NCBI GenBank assembly: GCA_025360665.1
Contig: JANYBU010000188.1
Coordinates: forward strand, 1 to 7,508
Reading direction: 5' to 3'
DNA length: 7,508 nucleotides
Source of the DNA: Nitrospira sp.
GTDB lineage: Bacteria; Nitrospirota; Nitrospiria; Nitrospirales; Nitrospiraceae
Shown piece by piece: positions 1 to 6,348 of this stretch (the stretch's first letter is position 1; every line of letters starts with the position of its first letter). Under the pieces are notes generated by a model, which saw nothing but the letters and a program-made list of their open reading frames with translations, was not told the DNA's origin and made no database searches. The position numbers were made by a program, and so were the translations under genes.

Positions 1-1
1 C

Positions 2-403
2 AAGGCGATCCAGGCCTCGTTGGATGCTTGCAACAAAGATGGCTACCGGGTGAGCGTGTCGGTCGTGGATCGAGCCGGCGTGCTTCGCGCCATGGCCCGA
101 GCCGATGGGGCCGGGCCGCATACGGTCGATAGTAGCAGGAAGAAGGCCTATACCGCGGCAAGTCTCCGTCGTCCTACGACCGAATTGGCTGAGCTGATCA
201 ACAAGGTGCCGACCTTGCAAGCCCTTCGCGAGATGAACGATCAGGTGCTGATGCTGGGAGGTGGGCTACCGATTGAGATCGGCGGTGAGATCGTCGGAGG
301 GATTGGCGTCGGTGGGGCACCCGGTGCACACCTCGACGATGCCTGTGCTCAAGCAGGGCTGGACGCGATTGGCGCAGCGCCGAAAGTTCCAGCGCCCAAG
401 TGA
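2..403 (+). CDS. GlcG/HbpS (DUF336) family protein, 5' end outside window
   Basis: The reading frame is open from the left edge, so the start lies outside; 133 residues are visible, most of a typical family member (about 140-170 aa). The family signature is clear: an N-terminal segment with SVSVVDRAG, a middle helix with KKAYTAAS, and a C-terminal GGGLPIEIGGEIVGGIGVGG followed by a DDACAQAG helix. This is the usual GlcG/HbpS fold core. Family members include the HbpS haem-binding sensor protein and GlcG of glycolate gene clusters; most have no proven function. The protein ends in a short Ala/Pro/Lys tail (APKVPAPK). Any signal peptide would lie before the window, so location cannot be judged. 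Its stop codon overlaps the GTG start of the next gene, implying translational coupling with a lipoprotein. Family assignment is firm; the biochemical role is unknown. Confidence 0.88.
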   Translation, partial: KAIQASLDACNKDGYRVSVSVVDRAGVLRAMARADGAGPHTVDSSRKKAYTAASLRRPTTELAELINKVPTLQALREMNDQVLMLGGGLPIEIGGEIVGGIGVGGAPGAHLDDACAQAGLDAIGAAPKVPAPK

Positions 404-855
404 GGCGCCAACACTGGTTGGCTGCCGTTGGGATCGTGGCAATGCTCTGCGGTGCTTGCAACAACACCGCTCCCGAACCGGCATCTGTGGATATCCCTTC
501 GGCCCAGGCCAAACTTGCCATTACTCGAGCGGCGACCGATCCCTTCCTCTCCCGGCACAGTCTCACATTGAGAGTCGAGGGAGCGGGAGGCTGCTCGTCT
601 TCAACGGAGCTGTTCCCTAATACGGGATATGCGAGCCGGCGGAATCTCTATCAAGCAGGAACGGGTGTGCTCTATGTAGTGGGCCAATTCGATGCCCGGG
701 TCATCGATTCTCTGCACTGCACGATCACACTTGCCGAGTTTCGCACTCTTGATCGCTACGTGACTTTCCTCGGTAGCTTCGATGAGAACGAACAGAAGCA
801 GTGGACCTACTTTCCCGCCAGTCAGCGGCCAGAACTCCCCTTTGAAAAGCGGTAA
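400..855 (+). CDS. Small putative lipoprotein, function unknown
   Basis: A 151-residue product that I do not recognise. The start is GTG at 400, which overlaps the TGA of the upstream GlcG-like gene (GTGA). There is no strong ribosome binding site, so expression probably relies on coupling. The N-terminus has the shape of a lipoprotein signal: MRRQHW, a hydrophobic stretch (residues 7-16), then LCGAC with Cys20 as the likely lipidated residue. The lipobox is imperfect because Cys17 takes the -3 position where Leu is usual. A Pro/Ala-rich linker (about 23-35) leads to a mature domain with two further cysteines (Cys65, Cys107) that could form a disulphide, and alternating beta-like segments (for example GVLYVVGQFDARVI). 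It is probably anchored to a membrane on the periplasmic side. Reality of the gene is supported by the overlap and the signal; function is open. Confidence 0.7.
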   Translation: MRRQHWLAAVGIVAMLCGACNNTAPEPASVDIPSAQAKLAITRAATDPFLSRHSLTLRVEGAGGCSSSTELFPNTGYASRRNLYQAGTGVLYVVGQFDARVIDSLHCTITLAEFRTLDRYVTFLGSFDENEQKQWTYFPASQRPELPFEKR

Positions 856-987
856 TAGGGCACTCCAGAGCGCCGAATGAATAGGCGGTGGGGGCGGTAG
901 GTTGTCTGTCCAGCCATGATTTATTCGGCCGCGATCGAGTCGAGAAAATGTTTGTGGTTTCAGGAGGAGGTGGTACCCTTTGATCTG

Positions 988-1052
988 ATGAGGAACGGCG
1001 CGATAGGGGTATGACATGTAGGCTCGGTGGAGGAGCGATCCAAGGAGGATGA
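988..1052 (+). other. Chain of two very short ORFs in the leader of the HAMP-like gene
   Basis: The 198 bases between the lipoprotein gene and the HAMP-like gene hold no convincing full gene. Near the 3' end are two mini-ORFs: ATG 988 to TGA 1014 (8 codons) and ATG 1011 to TGA 1052 (13 codons). They overlap each other as ATGA, and the second ends one base before the ATG at 1054. A purine-rich AGGAGGAGG (962-970) lies 17 bases before the first ATG, too far to be an ideal ribosome binding site. They may be chance, a translated leader, or decayed sequence. No -10/-35 pair in this gap convinced me. Confidence 0.2.
1042..1048 (+). promoter_or_regulatory. Strong Shine-Dalgarno (AAGGAGG) fixing the start at ATG 1054
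   Basis: AAGGAGG is a full match to the anti-Shine-Dalgarno and sits five bases before ATG 1054. This favours that ATG over the in-frame GTG at 1027, which has no comparable site. Confidence 0.8.
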
Positions 1053-1053
1053 T

Positions 1054-1701
1054 ATGGCAACTGTGGCGTTGAGCGTGCCCCATTCCAATTCTGAGCACAT
1101 TGCAGCGGCCGTTCGAGAAGAGCAGAGGGCGTACACGTTCAAGATTGCTGTGAGTATGGCGCTCTATGCCTGTCTGTTCTTCGTGCTTGCTTTCTGTGGG
1201 CCCTATGTCCTGCCTGCCATTACGCTCTTTTCAGATGCTCCATTGACGGATCGCCAGATCGCCGCGAGCCAGCTGCTTTTGCTGAGCGACACGGTGTGGG
1301 TTGCCATCCCAGTGTTTTTCCTTGGGGCGTTCCTTTTCAGCTTGCTGGTGACGCGTCGCATTGGCGATGCGCTCGAGCGCCTGGGTCAGAGCGCCAGAGC
1401 CTGGGCATCCGGAATGGTGTCGCATCGACTCCAGTTCCGGGAGGCAGACCGGTTGACGGACCTGGCGCAGCTTCTCAATCAAGGCTGGAGTCAAGTTGGG
1501 CAGGGGGTCGCGACGATGCAGCAGGAATTATCCCGCGCTCGAGCGGCTGTCGATGGCGCGATGAAAATCATTTTGGCTCAGGGCGCGGGAGGATCAGAGG
1601 CGCTCCGGCAGTTACAGACCACAACGGAGGCGTTGGGTCGTATTCAAGCTGCGCTGGGCCGATTTGAGATCGGACCACCCCACGAACCTCGACGATCATG
1701 A
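1054..1701 (+). CDS. Two-helix membrane protein with HAMP-like domain and coiled coil, no output domain
   Basis: A 215-residue product. The start is set by AAGGAGG five bases upstream of ATG 1054. There are two hydrophobic segments (about 31-58 and 79-99) with a short, roughly 20-residue loop between them, too small for a ligand-binding sensor domain. After the second helix comes a HAMP-like region (about 98-145): basic residues at the membrane edge (TRRIGDALERL), a connector with Gly, and READRLTDLAQLLNQ, which matches the DELxxLxxxFN end of HAMP domains. A helical, probably coiled-coil tail (about 150-202) follows, then a polar end. No methyl-accepting, kinase or cyclase domain is present. 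It could be a scaffold or partner of another signalling protein. Its stop overlaps the start of the pilin-like gene (ATGA), so the two are likely made together. HAMP assignment is by pattern only. Confidence 0.78.
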   Translation: MATVALSVPHSNSEHIAAAVREEQRAYTFKIAVSMALYACLFFVLAFCGPYVLPAITLFSDAPLTDRQIAASQLLLLSDTVWVAIPVFFLGAFLFSLLVTRRIGDALERLGQSARAWASGMVSHRLQFREADRLTDLAQLLNQGWSQVGQGVATMQQELSRARAAVDGAMKIILAQGAGGSEALRQLQTTTEALGRIQAALGRFEIGPPHEPRRS

Positions 1702-2300
1702 CGATGGATCGAGATCCCCGCGTACAGAGCCCTGACGGGTTCACCTTGATCGAGTTGATGATCGTGGTGGCTATCCTGGGGATTCTCGTCTCGGTTGCCA
1801 CAGTTTCGTACAACCACTTTGTGATTAAGGCAAAGACTGTTGAGGGAGAGATCGTGGTTCATGAAGTCGAGCGCTTGGAGACTCTCTATCACGTATCTAA
1901 TCATGCCTACACGGATAGTTTTACCGACTTGGGATTTGTCATGACAGGGACGATGAAGTATTACACACCCGAAGTACGGATGGGATACCCAACAGACAAA
2001 ATCAGCTATCAGGTCCGCGCATTGCCGAGCACGGCATCAGGGACTGACGCCTGGCTCTTGACGAGCTATCGTGATGGTTCAGTACAGGTGGACCGGATCC
2101 CCGTGAGCGATCTTGTGGCGCTTGCCAGTGCAAGGTATCTGGGCAATACGCCGCCAGTGACTTCCACCCAGGCCACCACCATCTCTCCTGGCTCTCCTGG
2201 CAGTGGGGGTGTGGGCAACAACGAGCCTGAATGGTCTGGTGGTGGAAGCAGCCAGGGGTGCCAAGAGTGTGGCCGTGTGGTTATCAATCAACGCAACTGA
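1698..2300 (+). CDS. Type IV pilin-like protein with prepilin cleavage site
   Basis: A 200-residue product with a class III (prepilin) signal: a 14-residue hydrophilic leader ending in Gly14, then FTLIELMIVVAILGILVSVA. Cleavage by a prepilin peptidase is expected between Gly14 and Phe15, and Glu5 of the mature protein (Glu19 here), needed for pilus assembly, is present. A long amphipathic helix with VEGEIVVHEVERLETLY follows, then a beta-type head domain (about 70-150). The C-terminal 50 residues are a Pro/Ser/Thr/Gly-rich linker ending in GCQECG (Cys188, Cys191). The head resembles minor pilins and type II secretion pseudopilins in outline; no major-pilin or GspG-specific motif is visible, so the exact system is unknown. 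The start overlaps the previous stop (ATGA). ATG 1704 is an alternative that shortens the leader by two residues. No pilus assembly genes are visible nearby. Confidence 0.88.
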   Translation: MTMDRDPRVQSPDGFTLIELMIVVAILGILVSVATVSYNHFVIKAKTVEGEIVVHEVERLETLYHVSNHAYTDSFTDLGFVMTGTMKYYTPEVRMGYPTDKISYQVRALPSTASGTDAWLLTSYRDGSVQVDRIPVSDLVALASARYLGNTPPVTSTQATTISPGSPGSGGVGNNEPEWSGGGSSQGCQECGRVVINQRN

Positions 2301-2376
2301 GACGGCGGACCGAATGCCAGTTCGCTTATGGCGTATTCTATTCCTATTGCCCCAACCGTGCGTTCCCTTCCACTGC

Positions 2377-2398
2377 ACGATGATGGCGTTCATCACGT
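2377..2398. other. Imperfect hairpin between convergent genes (weak terminator candidate)
   Basis: The arms TGATG (2381-2385) and CATCA (2391-2395) enclose a GCGTT loop, and ACG/CGT pairs extend the stem past a one-base bulge at 2380. It lies between the ends of the pilin-like gene (2300) and the convergent dehydrogenase gene (2424). The plus-strand sequence after it is only modestly T-rich (CCTTCTT), and there is no T tract on the minus side. Termination is therefore a weak inference from position. I see nothing else in 2301-2423. Confidence 0.2.
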
Positions 2399-2423
2399 CG
2401 CCTTCTTGAAACCCTTCTTGGCG

Positions 2424-3323
2424 CTACACTGAGTTTCGGTCTTTGAAGGTGAGTTCAGAGACGGCGGACTTGTCCAACTCACCTTTGCCGAGTGCGACCA
2501 GTCGCTGGTATTGATCGTAGGTCGCTTGAGCTAACGGGACGGTGAGTCCGGCGGTCTTCGCTAACGCGAGGGCGATGCCTGAGTCCTTGGCTGCATGGGC
2601 AGCCGAGAAGTAGCAGTCATGGGCACGGTTCTGCATATCCTCGCCGTCCGTCTCTAACACGCGCGACGCGGCTCCCGTTTGGGCGAAGATGTCTCGCAAC
2701 ATCGCCAGATCGAGGCCGAGTGCTGCTCCAAGCCCAAGCCCTTCCGCCAGTGCAGGTGTATTGCAGTTCATCACCATGTTGACGAGGGCTTTGACCTTTG
2801 CGGCCTCTCCTGCAGATCCGATATAGCGGAGGTGCGCGCTCAATTTTTCCAAGAGCGACTTCGCGGACTCGAACACACCCGGACGCCCGCCGCACATGAG
2901 GTATAACGTGCCTTGGCGCGCCTGCGTGATGCTGCTGGCCATGCAGGCTTCGAGGCTCTGGCCTCCACGTTGCATCACCAGAGTTTCGACGTCGACGTGC
3001 ACAGCCGGCGAGAGGGTGGCGCAGTTGATGAAGAGCCGATCCTTGGCGTGGCAGAGGAGACTCTCTGTGCCGGTCGGGGAAAAGATCTGGCGCATCGCAG
3101 CGTCATCGGACACGACAGTGAAAATGATGCCCGCGACTTCTGCAACGCGGGCGGGGGTTGCAGTCGCTTCACAGCCTAACTCGGTCGCAAGGTCGGTGGC
3201 CGTGGCATGATCCCTGTCGTAAACGGCTACGATTGTTTCCTGTTGATCCCTCAAACGCCGGGCCATGTTGGCCCCCATTCGACCGACTCCCACGAAGCCG
3301 ATCCTCGAATGAGACTGCCTCAT
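2424..3323 (-). CDS. NAD(P)-dependent beta-hydroxyacid dehydrogenase (HIBADH / glyoxylate reductase type)
   Basis: Start at the ATG complementary to 3321-3323 gives 299 residues, the normal family length, and begins MRQSHSRIGFVGVG; the frame stays open further upstream, but those extra residues do not look like this family. The N-terminal Rossmann domain has GFVGVGRMGANMA (9-21). The C-terminal all-helical domain holds the catalytic lysine in KALVNMVMN (Lys178, with Asn182 four residues on) and KDSGIALALA (Lys246). The pattern around Lys178 is closer to the glyoxylate/succinic semialdehyde reductase branch (KLVVNM) than to classical 3-hydroxyisobutyrate dehydrogenase. The expected substrate-binding motif, (D/E)APVSG(G/S), reads EACMASS (125-131), although the following TQARQGTLYLMCGG keeps the family pattern. 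Enzymes of this family reversibly oxidise beta-hydroxyacids or reduce small aldehyde acids in the cytosol; substrate here cannot be assigned. The gene is divergent from the DUF3565 gene. Confidence 0.9.
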   Translation of the reverse strand: MRQSHSRIGFVGVGRMGANMARRLRDQQETIVAVYDRDHATATDLATELGCEATATPARVAEVAGIIFTVVSDDAAMRQIFSPTGTESLLCHAKDRLFINCATLSPAVHVDVETLVMQRGGQSLEACMASSITQARQGTLYLMCGGRPGVFESAKSLLEKLSAHLRYIGSAGEAAKVKALVNMVMNCNTPALAEGLGLGAALGLDLAMLRDIFAQTGAASRVLETDGEDMQNRAHDCYFSAAHAAKDSGIALALAKTAGLTVPLAQATYDQYQRLVALGKGELDKSAVSELTFKDRNSV

Positions 3324-3356
3324 CTCTCTTGCCCTTTCGTTCGTGTTAGCATGCGG

Positions 3357-3372
3357 TCGCTTGAACGAGCGA
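3357..3372. repeat. Short inverted repeat in the divergent promoter region
   Basis: TCGCT (3357-3361) and AGCGA (3368-3372) are perfect inverted arms around the spacer TGAACG. The repeat lies directly downstream of the proposed minus-strand -10 element, about where transcription of the dehydrogenase gene would start. It could be an operator or chance; five-base arms are not significant alone. Confidence 0.25.
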
Positions 3373-3400
3373 GTGTAGCATACCCCTAAGAAGCCGATAA
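3372..3400 (-). promoter_or_regulatory. Putative sigma70-type promoter for the dehydrogenase gene
   Basis: On the minus strand, TACACT (complement of 3372-3377) is preceded by TG and one base, forming an extended -10. A poor -35, TTATCG (complement of 3395-3400), stands 17 bases upstream. The -10 is about 48 bases before the ATG. The spacing and the extended -10 support it; the -35 matches only three of six positions. No equally good plus-strand promoter for the DUF3565 gene was found here. Confidence 0.35.
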
Positions 3401-3410
3401 AAAAGCAAGG

Positions 3411-3418
3411 AAGGGAGG
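3411..3418 (+). promoter_or_regulatory. Shine-Dalgarno (AAGGGAGG) deciding the GTG start at 3426
   Basis: AAGGGAGG lies seven bases before GTG 3426. No in-frame ATG exists near the start of the conserved protein, so this site supports the GTG start of the DUF3565 gene. Confidence 0.6.
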
Positions 3419-3425
3419 TTCGTGC

Positions 3426-3620
3426 GTGCATCAACCCATTGTTGGATTTCATCTGGACGAATATGGTGATTGGGTGGCCGATCTACAATGCGGCCATGGT
3501 CAGCACGTGCGGCACCAGCCACCGATGACGAATCGGCCCTGGGTCCTGACAGAGGAAGGCCGGAGACAGCATCTCGGAGAGACCTTGAATTGCAAGAAGT
3601 GTGACGAGGCGGCTGGTTGA
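3426..3620 (+). CDS. DUF3565 family small Cys/His protein
   Basis: A 64-residue protein that matches DUF3565 as I know it: it starts (M)HQPIVGFHLDEYGDWVADL, continues with CGHGQHVRH and NRPWVLTEEGRRQ, and ends LNCKKCDEA. Cys22, His24/His27, Cys56 and Cys59 are placed like a small zinc-binding site; metal binding is an inference, and the family function is unknown. The start is GTG with AAGGGAGG seven bases upstream. It is divergent from the dehydrogenase gene. Its stop is one base from the stop of the convergent epimerase gene, leaving no room for a terminator between them. The full family length is present, so the gene appears intact despite its size. Confidence 0.88.
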   Translation: MHQPIVGFHLDEYGDWVADLQCGHGQHVRHQPPMTNRPWVLTEEGRRQHLGETLNCKKCDEAAG

Positions 3621-3621
3621 A

Positions 3622-4733
3622 TTATTCGATAGTGGTGACGTTCGGAGAAGGTGCTGCTTTCATGTCGAGGCCTGGTCTTGACCAGGGTTGCAGGCGTGCA
3701 CCTTCATATCTGTAGCCCCCCGTGACGGGGTCACTGGTCAGCAGCAATGGAGTGTCGAGGTCGAGCACCTCGAAGCCGCCGAGTCCCAGGACCAGGCTGA
3801 AGGAACAGCCCATTGCCACGCGTGTTTCAACCATCCCGCCGATCATCAACTTGAGGCCGGATGCTTTGGTGAAGGAGGCAATCTCCACCGCTTCTGCGAC
3901 ACCAGTCTTCATGATCTTGATATTGATGTAGTCGGCCGCGCCTCTGGCGACGACCTCTTGTGCGTCCGCGAGCGAGCGGACTGATTCATCCGCCGCAACG
4001 GGAATGCCGGTCTCTCGACGGATCGCCGCCATGCTGTCGAGATCGTCCCGTACCACCGGCTGTTCAAGCAGCACCATCGTCCCACCAAATCTCTTCACCC
4101 CCCGTGCAAACGTCAGGCAGTCTTGGCGCGAGAAGCCCTGGTTGCCATCGCCGATGAACGAGATGTCTGGGAGTGCGAGATGCACGGCTTTCAGACGCCG
4201 GATGTCGCTCTCGACATCCTTGCCGACCTTCATTTTGAAGAGGCGGAACCCCTTCGCATACCATCCGCGCGCCAGGGTGACGGTCTTGTCGAGGTCGGTG
4301 ATGGGAATCGTGATGTCCGTCTCGTCTCCCGCGCTCGCACATCTGCGCCATCCCAAAGTTGCCACATCGGGATGTTCGACGCTCGGCAGTAGGCATCGAT
4401 GACGGCGGTTTCGAGTCCACAACGTGCGGCGGGATGAGTGAGCGCCTGTTCAGACAGTAATCGCCCAACTTCCTTATAGCCTGCGGCTGAGCGACCAAGG
4501 ACGGCTTTGCCGAGTTGGTGGAGTGACGTAAGGCAGCTCTCACGAGTTTCTCCTCCGACTTCAGGAAACGGCGCCGCTTCGCCATAACCCTGTGCGCCAT
4601 TGGCCAACGTGACTCGCAGAAAGACATTCTCTGCAACCGTTCGTGCACCGGTGGCGACGACGAAGGGGTCCGTGATGGGCACGTCCACTGGCCAGAATTC
4701 CACCTTGCGTATGGTGACTGACATGTCGTCCAT
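3622..4733 (-). pseudogene. Dipeptide epimerase (enolase superfamily, L-Ala-D/L-Glu epimerase-like), frameshifted
   Basis: Two overlapping minus-strand frames together encode one enzyme. The first (4733 down to about 4323) gives the N-terminal capping domain, starting MDDMSVTIRKVEFWPVDVP, through PMWQLWDGADVRARET. The second (about 4318 down to 3622) gives DITIPITDLDK to the end. Between them lies GAGAC twice in tandem; removing one copy restores RARETDITIPI and a 368-residue protein, the family's normal length. In the restored protein the catalytic parts are all present: KMK (Lys165, Lys167), metal ligands Asp194 (GDGNQ), Glu222 (LEQP) and Asp247 (ADES), Lys271 (NIKIMKTG), and the LDLDTP motif (Asp323, Asp325) typical of dipeptide epimerases. 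These enzymes epimerise dipeptides such as L-Ala-D-Glu from murein turnover. As read, translation from ATG 4733 runs out of frame and stops at 4230 (167 residues). The start has no good ribosome binding site nearby. Confidence 0.85.
4318..4328. repeat. 5-bp tandem duplication causing the epimerase frameshift
   Basis: The plus strand reads CGTCTCGTCTC: a period-5 repeat of 2.2 copies (GAGAC twice on the coding strand). It coincides exactly with the point where the epimerase reading frame changes, and removing five bases rejoins the frame without losing or adding any conserved residue. It has the look of a replication-slippage duplication. Confidence 0.85.
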
Positions 4734-4755
4734 TGGAAAAGAAAAGGCCTGCTCC

Positions 4756-6342
4756 TTAGTAGAACGTATATACGAACAAGGCGTTACACTGGATGCGTGT
4801 GTAGATATTGGCTATCTGGGTGTAGTCGGCCATCAATTTCAATAACCATACTTTCGAGAGATGATTGGTATAGGCGGCGTGGGCATCGCCTCCGATACGA
4901 AAGGCCGATGCTTGAGTCGACTGGTCGACGTATTGGATCGCCGGGCCTGCGGCAAACGAGAATTCATCCTTGTTTTCCATGGTGTACATGGTGGCTAGCC
5001 GGGGGATTTGATTCACGAACACCTGTGGGCTGAAGTATCCGCCCGGCAAGGGTTCCGTGGTACTAGGGACAAACCCGCTCTGATTTTCTCCATAGTGGGT
5101 GAGATAGAAGAGGTATTCAGCCGACAGGTCCCACTGGTCCGTTCGCCAGAGCGGCAAGGATGTCTTGAGGTCCAGTCCAACCTGGCTGTTTGAACTGAGG
5201 CCCTCAGCCGTCACCCAGCCGGCGAAAGGCGTTACGTCAACGCGAACCGATCCCGCGTCGAATGTGACCGTACTGTAAAACAAAGTCGATCGAGCGAGGC
5301 CGATCAGCTGGCCTGTGCTGCGGGAGCCGGCCAGCGCGGCAAAGGAGTCGTACTTGAATTCGCGTTTCACGCCCGGGCGGATCGAGAAGAACTGACCCTC
5401 GTGGGCATATTCGAATTTGTAGGCAAGCCCGTCGCCGCGTGGGGCTCCGTGGTATTCCAGGATCGCGTCGAAGCGATTCGACGGATTGAACCGGATCTGG
5501 TTGCCCAACGACAGATAGCCGCCTGTCAGATTTTCTCTTGAACTCCAAAAATGTTCGCTTCCGACTTCGAGGATCGTGGTGGTGAAGGGTGTGAGATCGA
5601 CTTTGCCCCGCGATCCGATTCGAACCCCGTAGAGCTCGAATGGTTTCTCGGGCTGGGCCAACACGCCGATCACTCCTTCGACTGTCGGTTCGCGTCCCTT
5701 GAGCATGTCCTGGCGCAGGGTGGTCAGATCGCCTGGTTCCCGTCTCGCAGACTGTCGTGCCAGATTCGCGTGGTAGAGAGCCAGATCGTTATTTCCCAGC
5801 CAGGCATAGGCTTTCGCCAGCCCTCGGTGTGCATCGGGATTGCGGGGCTGTCGGTCGAGGATTTTGTCGTATTGCACGACGGCTTCCTGGCTGGTCTCCT
5901 TGTGCCGCGCCAGGTGCGTCGCGTACTTGAGGCGCATGGTGAAATCGTCTTTCCGCGTCAGCCCCATGCGGTAATACTTCAACATGTCTTTTTCGCGGTA
6001 GGCATAGCGAGACCACTCCAGGGCTTGCGCCTGGTCGAAGGCAATCTCCGGGTCGTCGTCGTACTTGGCGAGGTAGCGGTCGAATGTCTCAATGGCCTTG
6101 TCCTTGAGCCCCTGCCTTTCATAGGCGAGGCCAAGACTGCGCATGGCTTCGCGGTGGTTCGGGTCGCGTTCCACCACCTTCTCGTAGGCTTCGATGGCCG
6201 CTTTATAGTTTTCAATCTCCATGTTGGCGCGTCCGCGCGACAGGTACCATGATTCCGTAAAGTCTTCCGCGCTCGCGCGCTGGTCGAGCCCGAACAACGT
6301 TAATAGCGCGAAACTGACAAGGGCAAAGGAGCGTAATCTCAT
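4756..6342 (-). CDS. TPR and beta-barrel outer-membrane protein, BcsC-like exopolysaccharide exporter
   Basis: The product is 528 residues from the ATG complementary to 6340-6342, which has GAGG six bases upstream. ATG 6366, overlapping the previous stop as TAATG and preceded by AGGA, is a real alternative that adds eight residues. A Sec signal peptide (1-25, hydrophobic 5-19, ASA before the cut) is followed by about five TPR repeats (31-62, 65-97, a weak one 99-132, 135-168, 169-202). A linker leads to a region rich in alternating aromatic strands (about 236-528) that ends in VYTFY, an aromatic C-terminus expected of an outer-membrane barrel. GGYFSPQVFV (434-443) resembles the conserved GYYSPQ segment of the BcsC barrel. 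BcsC is normally over 1,100 residues with many more TPRs, so this is a short version; a YaiO-type barrel is the main alternative. Lying just after the BcsA-type gene, it probably exports that enzyme's polymer. Confidence 0.82.
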   Translation of the reverse strand: MRLRSFALVSFALLTLFGLDQRASAEDFTESWYLSRGRANMEIENYKAAIEAYEKVVERDPNHREAMRSLGLAYERQGLKDKAIETFDRYLAKYDDDPEIAFDQAQALEWSRYAYREKDMLKYYRMGLTRKDDFTMRLKYATHLARHKETSQEAVVQYDKILDRQPRNPDAHRGLAKAYAWLGNNDLALYHANLARQSARREPGDLTTLRQDMLKGREPTVEGVIGVLAQPEKPFELYGVRIGSRGKVDLTPFTTTILEVGSEHFWSSRENLTGGYLSLGNQIRFNPSNRFDAILEYHGAPRGDGLAYKFEYAHEGQFFSIRPGVKREFKYDSFAALAGSRSTGQLIGLARSTLFYSTVTFDAGSVRVDVTPFAGWVTAEGLSSNSQVGLDLKTSLPLWRTDQWDLSAEYLFYLTHYGENQSGFVPSTTEPLPGGYFSPQVFVNQIPRLATMYTMENKDEFSFAAGPAIQYVDQSTQASAFRIGGDAHAAYTNHLSKVWLLKLMADYTQIANIYTRIQCNALFVYTFY

Positions 6343-6348
6343 ATCTAT

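Noticed and set aside
871..887. CGCC ... GGCG hairpin after the lipoprotein gene
   Set aside because: Only four pairs with a nine-base loop and G-rich sequence after it; not a terminator.
601..1098. A 165-codon minus-strand frame across the lipoprotein gene and the following gap
   Set aside because: The translation is Pro/His/Arg-rich with no recognisable domain, has no good ribosome binding site, and is antisense to better-supported genes.
2312..2338. Inverted repeat GAATGCCA ... TGGC-GT-ATTC after the pilin gene
   Set aside because: The stem is interrupted by a two-base bulge, each half is only four pairs, and no T tract follows. It is not a credible terminator.
2299..2469. The 12-mer GAGACGGCGGAC at 2299-2310 and again at 2458-2469
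   Set aside because: The second copy lies inside conserved coding sequence of the dehydrogenase, there are only two copies, and no flanking similarity or mobile-element feature exists. Probably chance.
3324..3452. A longer start for the dehydrogenase (extra 43 residues)
   Set aside because: The added residues do not resemble the family, would run through the promoter region and past the DUF3565 start, and the shorter form has the exact family length.
4230..4422. Possible programmed ribosomal frameshift in the epimerase
   Set aside because: A -1 shift would rejoin the frames, but no slippery heptamer or downstream hairpin is visible, and the family has no such history. The tandem GAGAC duplication explains the break more simply.
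5551..6252. A 233-codon open frame on the plus strand opposite the TPR/barrel gene
   Set aside because: It lies wholly antisense to a gene with clear signal peptide, TPR repeats and barrel end, and its translation shows no domain pattern. It is a shadow frame.
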